Shown: one piece after another, positions 24,895 to 33,246 of the stretch
Layout: each line of letters starts with the position of its first letter
Numbering within the stretch: position 1 is the first letter of the stretch
Assembly: GCF_018614875.1 (NCBI RefSeq)
Contig: NZ_JAGGNW010000029.1
Coordinates: 1-45,596 of the forward strand
DNA from: Variovorax paradoxus
GTDB taxonomy: Bacteria > Pseudomonadota > Gammaproteobacteria > Burkholderiales > Burkholderiaceae_C
Length of the DNA: 45,596 nucleotides
Direction: 5' to 3'
Notes under the pieces: model-generated
What the model was told of the DNA's origin: nothing
Database searches by the model: none
Seen by the model: the letters and a program-made list of their open reading frames with translations, nothing else
Made by a program: the position numbers and the translations under genes

Positions 24895-24917
24895 CGCATC
24901 GCGTAGCCTCGGCATCC

Positions 24918-25757
24918 ATGTCGTCGACCGTCTACGCTCTTCTCGCCATCGCGCTCTGGACCACGCTGGCCTCGCTCGGCACGGCCTTGTCCCACCTGCC
25001 TCCGTTCCTGCTCACAGGCCTCGCGCTCATCATCGGCAGCGTGCCCAGCTGGCCGCTGGTGCTGCGCGACCGCAGCGCCTGGAAGGTGCCGCCGCGCACG
25101 CTGGCGCTGGGCGTCTATGGCCTGTTCGGTTTTCACTTCCTGCTGTTCGTCGCGCTGCGGTATGCCCCGCCGGTCGAGGCCAACCTCGTCAACTACCTGT
25201 GGCCGCTGTTCATGGTGGTGCTGGCGCCGGTACTGCTGCCGGGTGTGTCGCTGCGGCCGCTGCATGTGGTGGCGGGCTTGATGGGGTTCGCGGGCGCGGC
25301 CGCCGCGATCCTCGGCGCAAGCGGCGGTGCCACGGCCTTCGCTGGGCATTGGGGCTTCCTGCCGGCGCTGGCCTCGGCCTTCGTCTGGGCCAGCTACTCG
25401 TTGTGGACGAAGCGCGTGGCGGCCTTCCCGACCTCGGCCATCGGCCTGTTCGGGCTGGTCTCGGGCGTGCTTTCGCTGGCCTGCCATGCGGTGCTCGAAC
25501 CCTCCGTGGCGCTGTCGGGCCGCGACTGGCTGCTGCTCATGCTCTGCGGCCTGGGCCCGCTGGGCGCGGCCTTCTTCGTGTGGGACATGGCGCTCAAGCG
25601 CGGCGACCCGCGGCGGATCGGCATCCTGAGCTACCTGACCCCCCTGGGCTCGACGGCGCTGCTGCTGCTCGTGACCGGCCGGCCGCTGACATGGACCATC
25701 GCGCTGGCCGCCTTGCTCATCATCTCGGCGGCAGTCATGGGCACGCGCGCCCGCTGA
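24918..25757 (+). CDS. EamA/DMT-family membrane exporter
   Basis: A 279-residue inner-membrane protein of the drug/metabolite transporter superfamily with about ten transmembrane helices in two EamA halves. It resembles YddG-type exporters of aromatic amino acids and related metabolites: VNYLWPLFMVVLAP and SYSLWTKRVAAFP are characteristic loop segments. It stands downstream of the AraC gene behind the phased repeats. The substrate is not readable from the sequence. Confidence 0.86.
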   Translation: MSSTVYALLAIALWTTLASLGTALSHLPPFLLTGLALIIGSVPSWPLVLRDRSAWKVPPRTLALGVYGLFGFHFLLFVALRYAPPVEANLVNYLWPLFMVVLAPVLLPGVSLRPLHVVAGLMGFAGAAAAILGASGGATAFAGHWGFLPALASAFVWASYSLWTKRVAAFPTSAIGLFGLVSGVLSLACHAVLEPSVALSGRDWLLLMLCGLGPLGAAFFVWDMALKRGDPRRIGILSYLTPLGSTALLLLVTGRPLTWTIALAALLIISAAVMGTRAR

Positions 25758-25827
25758 ATGGCTCCCGTCCGACGGGATCGCGCGTTTTTGTGGCTAGAGT
25801 GGAGGCTCAGGAAACAAGGAGCCCCCT

Positions 25828-26154
25828 ATGCAAAACAAGAACAAGAGCAACGAAGATTTCGAGATCACGCCCAAGCTGGTGTTAGACCTGAACCTGGCGC
25901 TGTACCTCGACCTGGTGGCCGCGCTCGAAGGCGCGGGCGCCATCACCTACCGCCAGATGGCGGCCCGGGTGCTCAACATCAGCATGGACGCGCGCGCCGA
26001 TGGCGAGACCGGCCTGTCCACGGTGCTGGAAGGCGTTGCCAAGGGCTTCGCAGGCCACGGCGACGGCCTGTCGATCGAACTGCTGAAGGTGGCGCGCGGG
26101 TTGCGCGAGGACGACGCGATGGGCGACATCCCGATGCGGCCCGACGAAGGCTGA
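25828..26154 (+). CDS. Conserved-looking hypothetical protein
   Basis: A 108-residue acidic, soluble protein beginning MQNKNKSNEDFEITPKL. It has no signal peptide, membrane segment or motif I recognise. An AAGGAG ribosome site lies six bases before ATG 25828, and codon use matches the neighbours, so it is probably a real gene. No function is proposed. Confidence 0.7.
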   Translation: MQNKNKSNEDFEITPKLVLDLNLALYLDLVAALEGAGAITYRQMAARVLNISMDARADGETGLSTVLEGVAKGFAGHGDGLSIELLKVARGLREDDAMGDIPMRPDEG

Positions 26155-26229
26155 GCCTCAGCGCCTCCGGCGAGCGCCCCGGATTGTGGCCGAGGCCCGG
26201 CTCGCGGCCGGCCGTTCGAACCCTGTGCT

Positions 26230-27273
26230 TCAGCTCTCCGCCACCTGCAGCACCAGCTTGCCGAAGTTCTCGCCGCTGAACAGGCGGTTCAGCGCCTCGG
26301 GGAAGGTGTCGAGCCCCACGACCACGTCTTCCTTGCTCTTCATGCGCCCGTCTTTCAGGTAGCCGGCCATCTCGGCGATCGCGATGTGATAGCGGTCTGC
26401 ATAGTCGAACACCACGATGCCTTCCATGCGCGCGCGGTTCACCAGCAGGCTCAGGTAGTTCCTGGGGCCGGCCGCGGGCATGCTGTTGGCATTGTTGTAC
26501 TGGCTGATGGCGCCGCAGATGATCACGCGGGCCTTGCGCGCGAGCCGCGCCAGCACCGCGTCGAGGATCTCGCCGCCGACGTTGTCGAAGTAGATGTCCA
26601 CGCCCTTGGGACAGTGCGCCTTGAGGCCGTCGCGCACGGCACCGGCGCCGGCCTTGTAGTCGATGCAGGCGTCGAAGCCCAGCTCCTTTACCACCCAGTC
26701 GCACTTGGCCTCGCCGCCCGCGATGCCGACCACGCGGCAGCCCTTGATCTTGGCCAGCTGGCCCACGGTCTGGCCCACGGCGCCGGCCGCGCCGGAAACC
26801 ACCACGGTCTCGCCGGCCTTGGGCATGCCCACGTCCATCAGGCCGAAGTAGCCGGTCATGCCGGGCATGCCCAGCACGTTGAGCCACTGGGTGATGGTGC
26901 CCACGCGCAGGTCGATCTTCACCAGGCCGTTGCGCTTGAGTTCTTCCTGCGGGATCAGGATGTATTCCTGCACGCCCAGCGTGCCGTAGACGGTGTCGCC
27001 CACCGCGAACTGCGGGTTCTTCGAAGCGACGACACGGCCGACGCCGCCGGCGCGCATCACTTCGTCGATGCCCACGGGCGGGATGTAGCTCTTGGCATCG
27101 TTGAGCCAGCCGCGCATGGCCGGGTCGAGCGACAGCGACAGCGCCTTGACCAGCACGCCGCCCTCGGCGGGGTCGCCGACCGGTTCGGTCGTGAACCGCC
27201 AGTGTTCGCGCGTTGCCGCGCCCTCGGGCCGCTTGGCAAGCCTGACCTGGTGATTGACGAGCGAGTGGGCCAT
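26230..27273 (-). CDS. NADP-dependent oxidoreductase (PTGR/CurA-type MDR)
   Basis: A 347-residue medium-chain reductase of the leukotriene B4 dehydrogenase/CurA group, which uses NADPH to reduce alpha,beta-unsaturated carbonyls. It lacks the zinc ligands of true alcohol dehydrogenases and has the cofactor site VSGAAGAVGQTVGQLAKIKG, with DNVGGEILDAVL after it. The N-terminal LDPAMRGWL motif and C-terminal GENFGKLVLQV are typical. It stands alone on the minus strand with no obvious operon partner. Confidence 0.9.
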   Translation of the reverse strand: MAHSLVNHQVRLAKRPEGAATREHWRFTTEPVGDPAEGGVLVKALSLSLDPAMRGWLNDAKSYIPPVGIDEVMRAGGVGRVVASKNPQFAVGDTVYGTLGVQEYILIPQEELKRNGLVKIDLRVGTITQWLNVLGMPGMTGYFGLMDVGMPKAGETVVVSGAAGAVGQTVGQLAKIKGCRVVGIAGGEAKCDWVVKELGFDACIDYKAGAGAVRDGLKAHCPKGVDIYFDNVGGEILDAVLARLARKARVIICGAISQYNNANSMPAAGPRNYLSLLVNRARMEGIVVFDYADRYHIAIAEMAGYLKDGRMKSKEDVVVGLDTFPEALNRLFSGENFGKLVLQVAES

Positions 27274-27366
27274 GGGGGTCTCCTTGGAAAGGTCGTTGTT
27301 GCGGCGCCATGCTAGCGGCGACTGGCGCTGCAGCCCGTAGCGCAGGCGACAGCAGCACGCTGGCGC

Positions 27367-27390
27367 CCAGCCCAGCCCAGCCCAGCCCGC
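27367..27390. repeat. Short CAGCC tandem repeat
   Basis: CAGCC is repeated about four or five times between the reductase and the histidine kinase gene. It is non-coding and possibly variable in copy number. Confidence 0.6.
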
Positions 27391-27402
27391 TCCGGTGGCC
27401 GG

Positions 27403-28800
27403 TCAGGCCAGGCGCACGACGATCCGCAGGCCCGGATTCGCGTTGCGCACCGCCAGGCTGCCGCCGTGCGCTTCGGCGATCAGGCGGCAAAGGTACATGC
27501 CCAGCCCGACGCCGCCGGTGGCGCGCTGGCGCGCGCTGTCGGTGCGGTAGAACGCCTCGGTCAGGCGTTCGAGCTGGGCTTCGTCGACACCGGGGCCGTG
27601 GTCGCGAACCTCGATCTCGACGCCCTGTGCCGGTCCGTCCAGCACGGCGCGCAGCGACACGGAGGGCGGGCGGGGCGCGTCGGTGCTGTAGCGCAGCGCG
27701 TTGTCCAGCAGGTTGCGCACCAGCAGGCGGATGCGCATTCGGTCGACGGCATGCGGGGGCAGCCCCTCGGCAAGGTCCAGATGCACGTGCTGCGCGCCCG
27801 GCATCTCGGCCGCGACTTCGCGCACCAGCGCCGCCAGGTCGACCGGCTCGCGCTGCAGCGCCGCGTGCGGGCTCGCGAGCCGCTCGCTCTCGAGCAGGTC
27901 GCTGATCAGGTCGCGCATCTCGTTGAGGTCGCGCAGCAGCGCCTCGCGCTCGGCCTGGCCTTCCGACGTGGCCGGCAGCAGCTCGGCATTGAGCCGGGCC
28001 CGCGTGAGCGGCGAACGCAGCTCGTGGCTCAATGCCAGCAGCAGGCCGCGCTTGGCATCGAGCATGGCCTGGATGTCGTCGGCCATGGTGTTGATGTGCT
28101 CTGCAAGATCGCCGAGGTCGTCGTTGCGGCGGATCGGGATCGGTTGCGTGAACTCGCCGCGGCCGAAGCGCTGCGCGCCTTCGCGGATGTCGATCAGGGG
28201 CCGCAGCAGTCGGCTGACATAGGCATAGCCGAGCACCATGAGCAGCAGCAGCGCGCAGAGCGTGGCCCAGCCCACGACGCGCGGCGCGAGCTGCCAGAGC
28301 TTGGGCGACCAGCCGAAGATGACGCGGTGGCCGTCGGCCGTGGGGCGGATGAACCATTTGTCGGTCCAGGGCTTCTCGTCGCGGTCGTGCATCCAGCCGC
28401 CGCGGCTCTGGATGCCGCCGGGGTTCGAGTCCCAGTTGACCTTGGGGCCCACGATGCGGATGGTGATCGGCAGCCGGTTCACCAGCGCCTGCGCGCGCGC
28501 AACGTCGGGCGGCGTGCCGATCTCGGCGACGAGCCGGTCGGCATAGTCGACCAGCATCGGCTTGGCGGCCTCGGCCCAGCCGGTGGAAAAGGACTTCTTC
28601 ATGCCGCCCATGAACACGGCCGCCATCACCAGCGCCAGCATCACGAACATCATGACCAGCCGGATGCGCAGCGAACGGCGCCAGCGGCGCTTGCCCTGCA
28701 CCTTTTCGTGCCACTGCGCATGCCATTGCCGATGCAACTCCGCGCGGCGGGACGCGATCTCGCGCAACGCCTCCCGAAAACCCCGCCGCCTGAGCCTCAT
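27403..28800 (-). CDS. Two-component sensor histidine kinase
   Basis: A 465-residue membrane sensor. Two transmembrane helices (about 47-65 and 180-200) bracket a periplasmic sensor, followed by HAMP (about 205-255), the HisKA H-box LSHELRSPLTRARLN, and an HATPase domain with NLLDNALRYS, RDHGPGVDE and GGVGLGMYL. It resembles CpxA/EnvZ-type kinases. It overlaps the response regulator by four bases (ATGA), so the pair is one unit. A Spy/CpxP-like gene lies about 1.3 kb upstream, which would suit an envelope-stress role; the signal is not known. Confidence 0.88.
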   Translation of the reverse strand: MRLRRRGFREALREIASRRAELHRQWHAQWHEKVQGKRRWRRSLRIRLVMMFVMLALVMAAVFMGGMKKSFSTGWAEAAKPMLVDYADRLVAEIGTPPDVARAQALVNRLPITIRIVGPKVNWDSNPGGIQSRGGWMHDRDEKPWTDKWFIRPTADGHRVIFGWSPKLWQLAPRVVGWATLCALLLLMVLGYAYVSRLLRPLIDIREGAQRFGRGEFTQPIPIRRNDDLGDLAEHINTMADDIQAMLDAKRGLLLALSHELRSPLTRARLNAELLPATSEGQAEREALLRDLNEMRDLISDLLESERLASPHAALQREPVDLAALVREVAAEMPGAQHVHLDLAEGLPPHAVDRMRIRLLVRNLLDNALRYSTDAPRPPSVSLRAVLDGPAQGVEIEVRDHGPGVDEAQLERLTEAFYRTDSARQRATGGVGLGMYLCRLIAEAHGGSLAVRNANPGLRIVVRLA

Positions 28801-29489
28801 GCGGGCTCGCTGCGTGCGACGGCCAGCGCATAGCCGGCGTTTCGCAGCGTCTTGATGCAGTCCAGCGGCTCGAGCTTCTTGCGCAGGCGGCTCACCACGA
28901 TGTCGACCGCCCGGGTGTAGAGCTCGGCTTCGTGGCCGCGCAGGCGATTCAGGATGTCGTCGCGGCTGAACACCTTGCCAGGCTCGGCCGCCAGCAGCGC
29001 GAGCAGTTCGAACTCGGTGCCGGTGAGCTCGACGCGCTCGCCGTGGCGCAGCACCTGGCGCCGGTCGAGGTCGATCGACAGCCCGTCGAACACGCGGTGC
29101 TGCGCACCGTTGGCCGCAGCCGGTGTGCTGCGCTGGCGGCGCAGGATGGTCTGCACGCGCGCCACCAGTTCGCGCGGCTCGAAGGGCTTGGGCACGTAGT
29201 CGTCGGCGCCGAGTTCGAGGCCGACCACGCGGTCCATCACCTCGCCGCGCGCGGTGAGCATCACGATGGGAATGTCGCTCTCCTTGCGGATCTCGCGGCA
29301 CAGCGCGAAGCCATCCATCTCGGGCAGCATCACGTCGAGAATCGCCGCGTCGTAGGGGCCGGCGCGCAGCTTGGCGAGGCCCTCGCTCGGGCGTACCGCG
29401 CTCTCGAGCGTGTAGCCGAAGCGGGCGAAGTAGGTGGTCAGCGGCGCGGCGAGATGTTCGTCGTCGTCGATCAGCAGGATGCGCGGCAT
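28797..29489 (-). CDS. OmpR-family response regulator
   Basis: A 230-residue regulator. The receiver has the acidic pair in IDDDEH, the phospho-acceptor Asp52 (ILDVMLPEMDG) and Lys in VPKPFE. The winged-helix output domain (about 130-225) ends in RRQVLRHGERVELT and TRAVDIVVSRLRKKL. It is complete, and its gene overlaps the kinase gene. I take ATG 29489, which gives MPRILLIDDDEH; longer readings upstream are not protein-like. Confidence 0.9.
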   Translation of the reverse strand: MPRILLIDDDEHLAAPLTTYFARFGYTLESAVRPSEGLAKLRAGPYDAAILDVMLPEMDGFALCREIRKESDIPIVMLTARGEVMDRVVGLELGADDYVPKPFEPRELVARVQTILRRQRSTPAAANGAQHRVFDGLSIDLDRRQVLRHGERVELTGTEFELLALLAAEPGKVFSRDDILNRLRGHEAELYTRAVDIVVSRLRKKLEPLDCIKTLRNAGYALAVARSEPA

Positions 29490-29607
29490 GGCGGGATTGT
29501 GCCTCCTGGCGAACAATTGGCTGACGATCAGGCCAGCGGGCATTGCACCGCCGTTTCGGTCCGCTGCAACGCGCGCCATCGCCCGGCGTTCACTGCGCAC
29601 GCCAGGT

Positions 29608-29964
29608 TCACCATGGATCGGCCCGCCCGATGCGGCCCAGGTGCGTCGAGCCGAAGCCCGCACCGTACTTGAGGCCGTAGCCGAGCGCGCGATCGAGGCC
29701 GATGTGGGCGCACCAGATCAGGCCGCCGGCAACGGCCCAGGGAATGGCCGCGAGCGCGCCGACAGCCAGCAGCGCAATGGCGCCGAGGTATGAGTGCGTG
29801 GCGTTGTAGCAAGCGGCGCCGACGCGCGCTCCGGCCAGATAGCCCAGCATCGCGAGATCGGGCACCAGCAGCCAGAGCGCGAACACGCCCCAACCGGCAC
29901 CGAACTGCGCATAGGCGGCCATCGATGCGAGGAGCACCACGACGCCCTCCACGCGCAGCAGCAT
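29608..29964 (-). CDS. DUF4260 membrane protein
   Basis: A 118-residue protein with three to four hydrophobic segments that matches DUF4260: LLVPDLAMLGYLAG, NATHSYLGAIALL and HIGLDRALGYGLKYG are family-like. The function is unknown. I start it at ATG 29964 (MLLRVEGVV), because the longer frame to 30102 overlaps the Spy-like gene and is made of the interspersed repeat described next to it. Confidence 0.78.
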   Translation of the reverse strand: MLLRVEGVVVLLASMAAYAQFGAGWGVFALWLLVPDLAMLGYLAGARVGAACYNATHSYLGAIALLAVGALAAIPWAVAGGLIWCAHIGLDRALGYGLKYGAGFGSTHLGRIGRADPW

Positions 29965-29981
29965 GCGCACGCCGCCGCCGA

Positions 29982-30075
29982 CGGCCTGTTCGCCAGACAC
30001 CGTGGAACCGGCTTCGCCGGGCCACAGGTGCCGCCCCCTGAAAGCGGGTTGGCGAAGCGACACGAAGTGCGCCAA
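29982..30075. repeat. Probable interspersed repeat, copy A
   Basis: This intergenic block lies between DUF4260 and the Spy-like gene. GCTTCGCC (30011-30018) mirrors GGCGAAGC (30051-30058), with a CCGCCCCCTGAAAGCGG core between. From memory this resembles short intergenic repeats seen in many copies in Comamonadaceae genomes; copy number cannot be checked here. Confidence 0.45.
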
Positions 30076-30094
30076 GACCGAGGGTGACTTCAAA

Positions 30095-30556
30095 TCAGCC
30101 ACGATGGCCCCAGCGGTGCCCGCCGCGACGCTCCATGAAATCGCGCACCTTCTGCTGCTGCGCGGGATTCAGGTGGTCGAAGAAATCGGCGGCGGCAGCA
30201 ATCACCTCGGGGCTGCCGCTGCGTACCGCGGCGGTCTTCTCGTCGATCAGCCGGGTCGCACCGGCCTGGTCGAGCTTGTCGCCGGCGAACAAGGCACGAA
30301 ACTGCGCGCGCGGATCGCCGCCGCCGCGCATGGCTTCGCGCTGCGCCTGCAGCTTCTCCGCCAGCACGGTGAGCTTCTGCTTCTGCGCAGCGTCGAGTTC
30401 CAGCTTGCTGCCGACGCGCTCGACCATCTTCGTGCGGAACTCGGCGGAGTCGCCGCCGCCCCAGCCGTGCCGATGACCGGCGCAGCCGGCGATGCTGCCC
30501 GCCACCACTGCGAGGCCGGCGAAACCGAAGAGAGTGCGTTTGATCCAGTGTTTCAT
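30095..30556 (-). CDS. Spy/CpxP-like periplasmic lipoprotein
   Basis: A 153-residue exported protein with an N-terminal signal peptide ending in lipobox SIAGC. The mature part is helical and Gln/Arg/Lys-rich like the Spy/CpxP chaperones: FRTKMVERVGSKLELDAAQK and LNPAQQQKVRDFM recall the LTxxQ signature. Such proteins protect periplasmic proteins during envelope stress. A two-component system lies downstream on the same strand and might regulate it. Confidence 0.75.
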   Translation of the reverse strand: MKHWIKRTLFGFAGLAVVAGSIAGCAGHRHGWGGGDSAEFRTKMVERVGSKLELDAAQKQKLTVLAEKLQAQREAMRGGGDPRAQFRALFAGDKLDQAGATRLIDEKTAAVRSGSPEVIAAAADFFDHLNPAQQQKVRDFMERRGGHRWGHRG

Positions 30557-30598
30557 GATGTTCCTTGCGGCCCCAGGGGTGCCCTGCGGGCGTGGGTC

Positions 30599-30973
30599 TT
30601 AGAGCCTGTTGCTGTTGCCGGCCGCTGCGGCACGTGCATCGACAGGGTTCTGCATGGTCGAAACGACCTTGCTGTTCACGCGCGAACCCGAGGTCACGTT
30701 CTGGTCGGGTGCGGCGGCGGTGCGCATGGCTTCGAAGACGACGCCCGCGCGGTCCCTGGAAACGGCCATGGACTCTGCGCCGCGCGAACCGCGCACGACG
30801 TTCTGGTCCGCAGCGGAGGCCGTGCGAACGGCCTCGGCATTGACTTCGGCGCGGCTCTTCGCCGAGGCGAGCGGCTGGACGCCTTCGTAGGATTCAGCCT
30901 TGGCACCGGCGGCAGCGAGCAGCGCGAACGAGCCGACGGCAACGACGTGGGTCAGGGAGAGAGAAGATTTCAT
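30599..30973 (-). CDS. Exported protein with internal repeat, DUF4148-like
   Basis: A 124-residue protein with a signal peptide ending near GAKAES. The mature part holds a 25-27-residue repeat, SRAEVNAEAVRTASAADQNV (residues 40-64) and SRDRAGVVFEAMRTAAAPDQNV-type (72-98), then a shorter third copy. The SRAEV opening recalls DUF4148 proteins of Burkholderiales. No membrane segment follows the signal. A ribosome site precedes ATG 30973. Function unknown. Confidence 0.72.
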   Translation of the reverse strand: MKSSLSLTHVVAVGSFALLAAAGAKAESYEGVQPLASAKSRAEVNAEAVRTASAADQNVVRGSRGAESMAVSRDRAGVVFEAMRTAAAPDQNVTSGSRVNSKVVSTMQNPVDARAAAAGNSNRL

Positions 30974-31079
30974 GGTCAGGCCTTTCTGTAGTGGAAGAGG
31001 AGGCCTGATCGTGCTTGCGGTGCGCCCGCAAGTCCTTTCGCCGCGGTTTCGGCGTGTTTCGTTATGTTTCGCTCGCGGC

Positions 31080-32873
31080 CTAGCCAGCCAAGGCGGCCGC
31101 GGGATCGTCCGACTCGAGCACGCTCTTCGCCCATTCTTCGAGCTTGCTGGTGTCGGCGCGCAGCACTTCCTGCTTGACGGCGAGGATGCGCGAAGGATGC
31201 ATCGAGAAGCTGCGCAATCCCAGGCCGAGCAGCAGGCGGGTGAACGCCACGTCGCCCGCCATTTCGCCGCACACGGCCACGCTCTTGCCCTGGCGGCGGC
31301 ATTCGGCAATGGTGTCGGCCACGAGCCTGAGCACCGCGGGATGGGCCGGGTCGTAGAGATGGGCCACGGCCTCGTCGGCCCGGTCGATGGCCAGCGTGTA
31401 CTGGATCAGGTCGTTGGTGCCGATCGACAGGAAGTCGAAGTACTTCAGGAAGGTCTTGAGCGTGAGCGCGGCGGCGGGAATCTCGATCATTGCGCCGAGC
31501 TTGACCTGGCCGTACACGGCACCGCGGCTGTCGAGTTCAGAGCGCGCGAAGTCGATCAGCGACAGCGTCTGGCGGATCTCGCTGGCGTGCGCGAGCATCG
31601 GAATCAGCAGGTGGATTTCGCCATGCGCCGCCGCGCGCAGGATGGCGCGCAGTTGCGTGAGGAACATGGCCGGATCGGCCAGGCTCCATCGAATGGCGCG
31701 CAGGCCGAGCGCGGGGTTCAGGTGCTCCTGCTTGCTGGCCGCCTTGCCGTCGATGGGCTTGTCGGCGCCCACATCGATGGTGCGGATGGTGACCGGCATG
31801 CCCTGCATGCCCTCGACGGCACGCTTGTAGGCCTGGTATTGCTCTTCCTCGTCGGGCAGGCGGGTCTGGCGCTGCGACTCGCGGCCCATGAAAAGGAACT
31901 CGCTGCGGAACAGCCCCACGCCCACCGCGCCGGCCTTGACGGCGCCGACGGTGTCCTCGGGCATCTCGATGTTGGCGAGCAGATCCACGCGCTGGCCGTC
32001 GAGCGTCACCGCGGGCTTGTGGCGCAGCCGCGCAAGCCGCCCGCGCTCGAGGTCGCCCTGGCGCTGCTTGAAGCCGTACTCGGCCAGGATGATCGGCGAG
32101 GGATCGACGATCACCACGCCGGCATCGCCGTCGATGATCACCCAGTCGTCCTGGCGCACCAGCTGGCTCGCGGTGCGCGCGCCCACCACGGCCGGAATGT
32201 CCATGCTGCGCGCGACGATGGCGGTGTGCGAGGTGCGCCCGCCCACGTCGGTCACGAAACCAGCGAACACGCTCTTCTTGAACTGGAGCATGTCGGCCGG
32301 CGAAAGATCATGCGCAATCAGCACCAGCGGTGCGTCGATGCCATCGCCCGCGGTGGGGTCGTCGTCGTCCTCGGTCGCGGGGCGCTTGCGGCGCGGCGGG
32401 CTTGGCGCGAGCACCGCGGCCGTGCCTTTCATACGGTGCAGCAGCCGCTCGACCACCTGCTCGAGGTCGGCCTTGCGCTCGCGCAGGTATTCGTCCTCCA
32501 TCTCGTCGAACTGGCGCGCGATGATTTCGAGCTGCGTGGTCAAGGCCCATTCGGCGTTGTAGAGCCGGTCGGTGATCCAGTGCTTCACGCCGCCGGTGAG
32601 CGCCTCGTCCTGCAACAGCATCTGGTGCACTTCGAGCAGCGCCGCGAGCTCGTGCGGCGCATCGTTCGGGCCCATCAGCGCCACGTTGGTCTGCAGCTTG
32701 GCGAGCTCGTCGGCGACGGCGTTGCGAGCCATGCGCACCCGGTCGATCTCGGTGTCGATCTCCTCGGGCTTGATGAAGTAGTGGGCCACGTCGATGCGGC
32801 TCGACACCACCAGCACCGCGCGGCCAATGGCAATGCCACGGGCAACAGGGAGGCCGTGGACTGCGAAGGTCAT
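31080..32873 (-). CDS. ptsI: PTS enzyme I (phosphoenolpyruvate-protein phosphotransferase)
   Basis: A 597-residue EI that takes phosphate from PEP and passes it to HPr. The phosphorylated His is His216 in GGRTSHTAIVAR; the C-terminal half holds the PEP/metal site with SIGTNDLIQYTLAIDR and AVCGEMAGD. It is longer than the usual ~575 residues because of a low-complexity, acidic/basic insert (about 155-180: APSPPRRKRPATEDDDD) near the N-terminal domain junction. It follows ptsH (103-base gap) and belongs to a phosphorelay with HPr and EIIA but no sugar permease, as in other Betaproteobacteria. Confidence 0.92.
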   Translation of the reverse strand: MTFAVHGLPVARGIAIGRAVLVVSSRIDVAHYFIKPEEIDTEIDRVRMARNAVADELAKLQTNVALMGPNDAPHELAALLEVHQMLLQDEALTGGVKHWITDRLYNAEWALTTQLEIIARQFDEMEDEYLRERKADLEQVVERLLHRMKGTAAVLAPSPPRRKRPATEDDDDPTAGDGIDAPLVLIAHDLSPADMLQFKKSVFAGFVTDVGGRTSHTAIVARSMDIPAVVGARTASQLVRQDDWVIIDGDAGVVIVDPSPIILAEYGFKQRQGDLERGRLARLRHKPAVTLDGQRVDLLANIEMPEDTVGAVKAGAVGVGLFRSEFLFMGRESQRQTRLPDEEEQYQAYKRAVEGMQGMPVTIRTIDVGADKPIDGKAASKQEHLNPALGLRAIRWSLADPAMFLTQLRAILRAAAHGEIHLLIPMLAHASEIRQTLSLIDFARSELDSRGAVYGQVKLGAMIEIPAAALTLKTFLKYFDFLSIGTNDLIQYTLAIDRADEAVAHLYDPAHPAVLRLVADTIAECRRQGKSVAVCGEMAGDVAFTRLLLGLGLRSFSMHPSRILAVKQEVLRADTSKLEEWAKSVLESDDPAAALAG

Positions 32874-32891
32874 GGGCGCCTACCGAAGGTC

Positions 32892-32973
32892 ACCGGCCGC
32901 CGCCGGGCCGCCCCAAGGCGGCCGAGCCCCCTCGGGGGGCAGCGACGACACGCAGTGCGGAGCGTGGGGGCCA
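32892..32973. repeat. Probable interspersed repeat, copy B (between ptsH and ptsI)
   Basis: A GC-rich block with two hairpins: GGCCGCC (32906-32912) with GGCGGCC (32917-32923), and GCCCCC (32926-32931) with GGGGGC (32935-32940), then CACGCAGTGCGGAGCGTGGG. It resembles, from memory, a short repeat common between genes of Comamonadaceae. Being inside the pts operon, it may affect mRNA processing between the two genes. Confidence 0.5.
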
Positions 32974-32976
32974 CAT

Positions 32977-33246
32977 TCATTCGCCTTCGCCGAACTTGTC
33001 GTTCATTAATTGGATGATGGCGTCCATTGCCTCGTCCTCCTGCTGGCCGTTGGTCTCGAGCTCGATGGTCGAGCCGAGCCCGGCGGCCAGCATCATGACG
33101 CCCATGATGCTCTTGGCATTGATGCGGCGGTCGCCGCGCGAGAGCCACACGTCGCAAGGAAAGCTGCCTGCGATTTTGGTGAGCTTGGCCGATGCGCGCG
33201 CATGCAGGCCCAGCTTATTGCTGATGGTCACGGATTTCTTGATCAC
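32977..33246 (-). CDS. ptsH: PTS phosphocarrier protein HPr
   Basis: An 89-residue HPr. Phosphorylatable His15 is in GLHARAS and Ser46 in AKSIMGVMML, the site HPr kinase modifies. The start is GTG at 33246; the size then matches the family exactly, while the longer frame lies inside the EIIA gene. It overlaps the end of the EIIA gene by 32 bases and precedes ptsI. Confidence 0.9.
   Translation of the reverse strand: MIKKSVTISNKLGLHARASAKLTKIAGSFPCDVWLSRGDRRINAKSIMGVMMLAAGLGSTIELETNGQQEDEAMDAIIQLMNDKFGEGE

Noticed and set aside
25752..25785. A terminator after the EamA gene
   Set aside because: The TCCCGTC/GACGGGA dyad has only a one-base loop and no proper T-run directly after the stem.
29965..30102. 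A longer start for the DUF4260 gene
   Set aside because: It consists of the interspersed repeat and overlaps the Spy-like gene.
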